Made by a program: the position numbers and the translations under genes. 64,000 bases of DNA from Paulownia fortunei (taxonomy: Eukaryota; Streptophyta; Magnoliopsida; Lamiales; Paulowniaceae). The notes under the pieces are model-generated. The model did no database searches. It was not told the origin of the DNA and saw only the letters and a list, made by a program, of their open reading frames with translations. Location: assembly GCA_019321725.1 (NCBI GenBank), contig CM033121.1, positions 8,370,001 to 8,434,000 on the forward strand, given 5' to 3'. This document shows, piece after piece, positions 61,368 through 64,000 of this stretch (position 1 is its first letter; every line of letters begins with the position of its first letter).

Positions 61368-63371
61368 TGATCAGTTGTCGTAGGCCTACCAAATTTAAAT
61401 CTTACTTCTTAATTTTTTTAATGAGTATAGAGTGAGTAAGAGTCGATCCCACAAGGATCAAGGCTAATTGATTTACTATTGACTCACTAATTAAGAAATT
61501 TAACTTCAAATTGCTAACCTAAAGCTAAAACTCAATAAGTAAACTCTAGAAATAAACAACAAATGGTTTGGGGGGGAATTGAATTATCTAAGTCACATAA
61601 ATTAAAACTAATTAAAATGTATAGTAATCAAAATCAAAATAATAAGCAACAAGCGATTAAAATAGGTTGAGGTTTCATTCGCCACCACTAGACAATGAGT
61701 TGTAATTTCATATCAATATTATTAACAACTTATCAATAAAATTATCAATCATAGGTAATAACAAGCTCTACTACCCCAATCTTTCCTTAGTTGTTTGTTA
61801 GGTAGAACAAGATCTCTACCTAATTCTCTACCACCAAATAACCTAAAATAAGCTCTCTAGATTTAATTCAATGGATACATTAAAACAATAAAGATAAATT
61901 GATCTAAGCAACAAGCACACATGCTCGGGTCATTCAACGTAGGTTATTTTTCATTGCAATTAACAAAAATATCCCATAATCATTAATCAAAATTTACTAC
62001 ACATGATTAGAAATTCAAGATAATTATGAATCCAAAGTCTCTAATCTAGTTGTAGGGATTTCTCAAACCTAATTTGGTTGCGCACAAGACAAAGCAAGAA
62101 AATACTCATAAGACATTAAGCATAGAAAAATATAAACAACTTCAATTGGAAGTTGATCAACAATATCAAAATTAATTACAAGAATCCATATCTAGGGCTT
62201 TGAAATCACCCTCAACCAACAAGAAAGTCTTGCCTAACATGATAAAAAATGACAAGAGAATTAAAATTAACAACATTGGGAGTTAAAGAGACTAATTGAT
62301 AGAAGAATATAATTGAAGTTGATGATGGATTATGGATGTCTCCTCCTCCAAGCCTCTTCCACTTTGTCTTCCTTGATGCTACAAGACCCCAAGATTGCTT
62401 CCAAAATATGAATAAATCTAGAGAGTGAATCTGAAAATTGATATGTGTGTTGAGAGGAAAGTGTGAAATGGTGTTGTGATTTGTTGTAAAGTGTTTAAGG
62501 TGTGTTGTGTATTTTGTGTAAAGTATATAATGTGTGTTCTGTGTTTGGTGTAAAGTAAGTAATGTGTATGGTGTGATATATGTATCTAGTGTATACATAT
62601 TAAAAACATGTATCAAAAGGTGTGAAGGCCTCCACTTATCACCACTCAAAGCAAAGAAATAAATTTTATTACACGAATGGTGCCTAGGTGCCCTGTTTTA
62701 GTGCTTAGGTACCATTTGCTCTATTTTCAGTATCTAGGCACCCTATTTTAGTGCATAGGCGCCACGCTCTCTGTTTTGTTTGGCACCTAGGCGCCGTTGT
62801 TTTTGTTTTTGTTCCTTCAGTTCAGTGTTCTAACACTATTTAGCCTCTTTCAACTAGTTTTTTAACCTCTTTCTAGGGTGAATTGACTTTTGGTATATTC
62901 ATAACAATTGTATCTATATCTCTTATCTTTCTTTATCCACTTGAATTAGATCAATATCATATTTGTGGAGAAATTTATGCGAAAAGAACAAAGACCGCCA
63001 TATCTGAAAGTTTCAGTGCACTTTTGACTTTTTAACCAAATGTTTCTCTTTGAAATCAATTGAATTGGGATACGTTGTCAACACGAAAGTTATAAATCTA
63101 TCACTTATCTTTCCAATGAGCCAATAACAAGGTCAATAGGGCTTTATATAAAAAAATTATGCCCATAATATAAAATTTTCCACAATAGCATTGTGCCAAT
63201 AAAATATGGCCTAAGAATGCTTATTTTAACTTTATTTTGGCTCATTTTCGATCTCTTGATTCCCAAACTCCTATCACACACAAAATAATAACAAAAACCT
63301 ATTATTAACAAGAACAAATCAAGGAATACATAGAAGAATTGATACAAGATATGTAAAAATATGACTTATCA
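61368..63371 (-). repeat. 5' LTR of right Athila-like element
   Basis: This LTR of about 2.0 kb opens TGATAAGTCATATTTTTACA on the - strand at 63371 and closes AACTGATCA at 61368. Its first 1.1 kb (in + coordinates) match 46293-47435. The region 62490-62600 is built from GTGTAAAGTA(T/A)-like units, and 62676-62800 carries repeated GGCACCTAGGCGCC-type motifs. Both lie in the part missing from the 3' LTR. Confidence 0.87.
62676..62800. repeat. Repeated near-palindromic motif (G)GTGCCTAGGTGCC in LTR
   Basis: Motifs related to TGCCTAGGTGCC, TGCTTAGGTACC, TATCTAGGCACC, TGCATAGGCGCC and CACCTAGGCGCC occur five times in about 120 bases, separated by TTTTAGT or CTGTTTT spacers. Each is close to its own reverse complement around CCTAGG. 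Confidence 0.8.
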
Positions 63372-64000
63372 CCTTGCCCTCTCTTGAACCTAAGAATTTA
63401 CTCCTAAAGGAAATATCATGCTCATTGCGTTCCTTCAAGGCTATGAACTCTTTGTATCTCACTACCTCTCCCTACAAGCAAGTGACCTTAGCCTTATACT
63501 TTTTCTCTGTTACCTCAAGGTTGGTAATCAACTCCTCATAGCTAACTGCTCTTTGACCAATCATAGCCGAAAGAGGGAGAGCCTATAGCAGAAGCAAATA
63601 TAACAAGTTAATTGAGACACAAGTATTAAGCAAAAAATAAAAATGCTTATATGAGCTAAGTCTCCGACAAGCATGTCGCTCAAATCCTAATATGAAAAAG
63701 GATTAAGCCGACACATCCTCATTCATGGCGCTTATTGTCCTAGGAAGCCTCAGAGGTATCCCTATAAGACTAGATCACTTCTGAGTGACAAGCCTAAAGG
63801 AGAAAATGCCCATGACAAGGCCATAACGAATCAGGGGATCACGTGAACCATCCCTCAGCCTCATATTTGAGGTGATTGGAGAAGTGACCTCCACATGACT
63901 CCCACTCCCGTGCACTGGGACATGAGACATTGGTCTAAAGTTACTACATTTGCGTGGGAGAGGAGATTTCCACTTCCAACATTCCTCCTAGAAGTAGATC
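63372..64000 (-). pseudogene. Antisense ORF of Tat-like relic, upstream coiled-coil part
   Basis: On the - strand VSYEELITNLEVTEKKYKAK and VVRYKEFIALKERNEHDISF form a Glu/Lys-rich heptad-like stretch. It leads to the insertion edge at 63372 and continues at 46292. Further upstream frames are broken. The whole resembles the C-terminal half of plant gypsy-type putative transposase proteins (PF04195 class). The window ends inside this relic. Confidence 0.5.

Larger units (their letters stand above)
46293..63371 (-). mobile_element. Athila-like gypsy element without polymerase (right copy), hosting two insertions
   Basis: Its LTRs are 61368-63371 (5', complete, starts TGATAAGTCA on - and ends TGATCA) and 46293 to about 47435 (3', missing its first roughly 0.9 kb). 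Beside the 5' LTR lies an Athila-type tRNA-Asp primer site. Gag, protease and pre-polymerase linker run leftward to about 51850, then a 3' region. Reverse transcriptase, RNase H and integrase are absent. Removing the CRM-like element (54259-61068) and the solo LTR (47707-50549) joins matching sequence on both sides. Flanks are CCTTG on the right and TTTTA on the left; the three mismatches are all transitions, so a decayed target duplication is possible but unproven. Gag and protease are related to those at 8340-12100, but the LTRs are largely different. Confidence 0.85.

Overview
The window is nuclear DNA of a flowering plant, most likely a eudicot. It is AT-rich and intron-bearing, has a plastid-targeted gene and a plant-type ORTHRUS/VIM gene, and is full of plant Ty3/gypsy and LINE retrotransposons. 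The species cannot be named from the sequence.

Only about 9 kb (18.6-27.7 kb) is ordinary gene space. It holds two genes arranged tail to tail. The first, on the + strand, is a four-exon gene for a chloroplast-targeted membrane protein of the DUF2301 type (18828-20528). The second, on the - strand, is a nine-exon gene for an ORTHRUS/VIM (UHRF1-like) PHD-RING-SRA-RING ubiquitin ligase that reads methylated DNA (27571-21520). The VIM gene has a canonical E2F site next to its TATA box, but it appears to lack one base in exon 2, which breaks the frame before the SRA domain.

The rest is layered transposons. On the left, 6167-17495 is an old Athila-like LTR element on the + strand. It has gag and protease but no polymerase, carries an inverted solo LTR (9443-11055), and contains an intronless, decayed copy of a LONELY GUY (LOG) cytokinin-activation gene (13419-14027). 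In the middle is a TIR DNA transposon (31408-36090) split by a 3.1-kb solo LTR with a perfect target duplication, followed by a full-length but dead LINE (36493-41882) with a 16-bp target duplication, then a second TIR transposon with related ends (about 42092-44130).

The right third is a nest at least three layers deep. A Tat-like gypsy relic with an antisense coiled-coil ORF (about 44135-46292 and 63372-64000) was entered by a second polymerase-less Athila-like element on the - strand (46293-63371). That element was in turn entered by a solo LTR of the 32-kb family (47707-50549, duplication CGAAT) and by a young, complete CRM-like chromovirus (54259-61068, duplication ATGTG, two 895-bp LTRs about 96-97 percent identical by hand count).

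The most interesting points are these. Two independent copies of the Athila-like family lack polymerase at what looks like the same junction, which suggests a gag-protease family that spreads using another element's enzymes. One of them carries the LOG gene copy. Also notable are the frame break in a gene needed for maintaining DNA methylation, and a 12-kb-spaced inverted repeat made by two independent solo LTR insertions.
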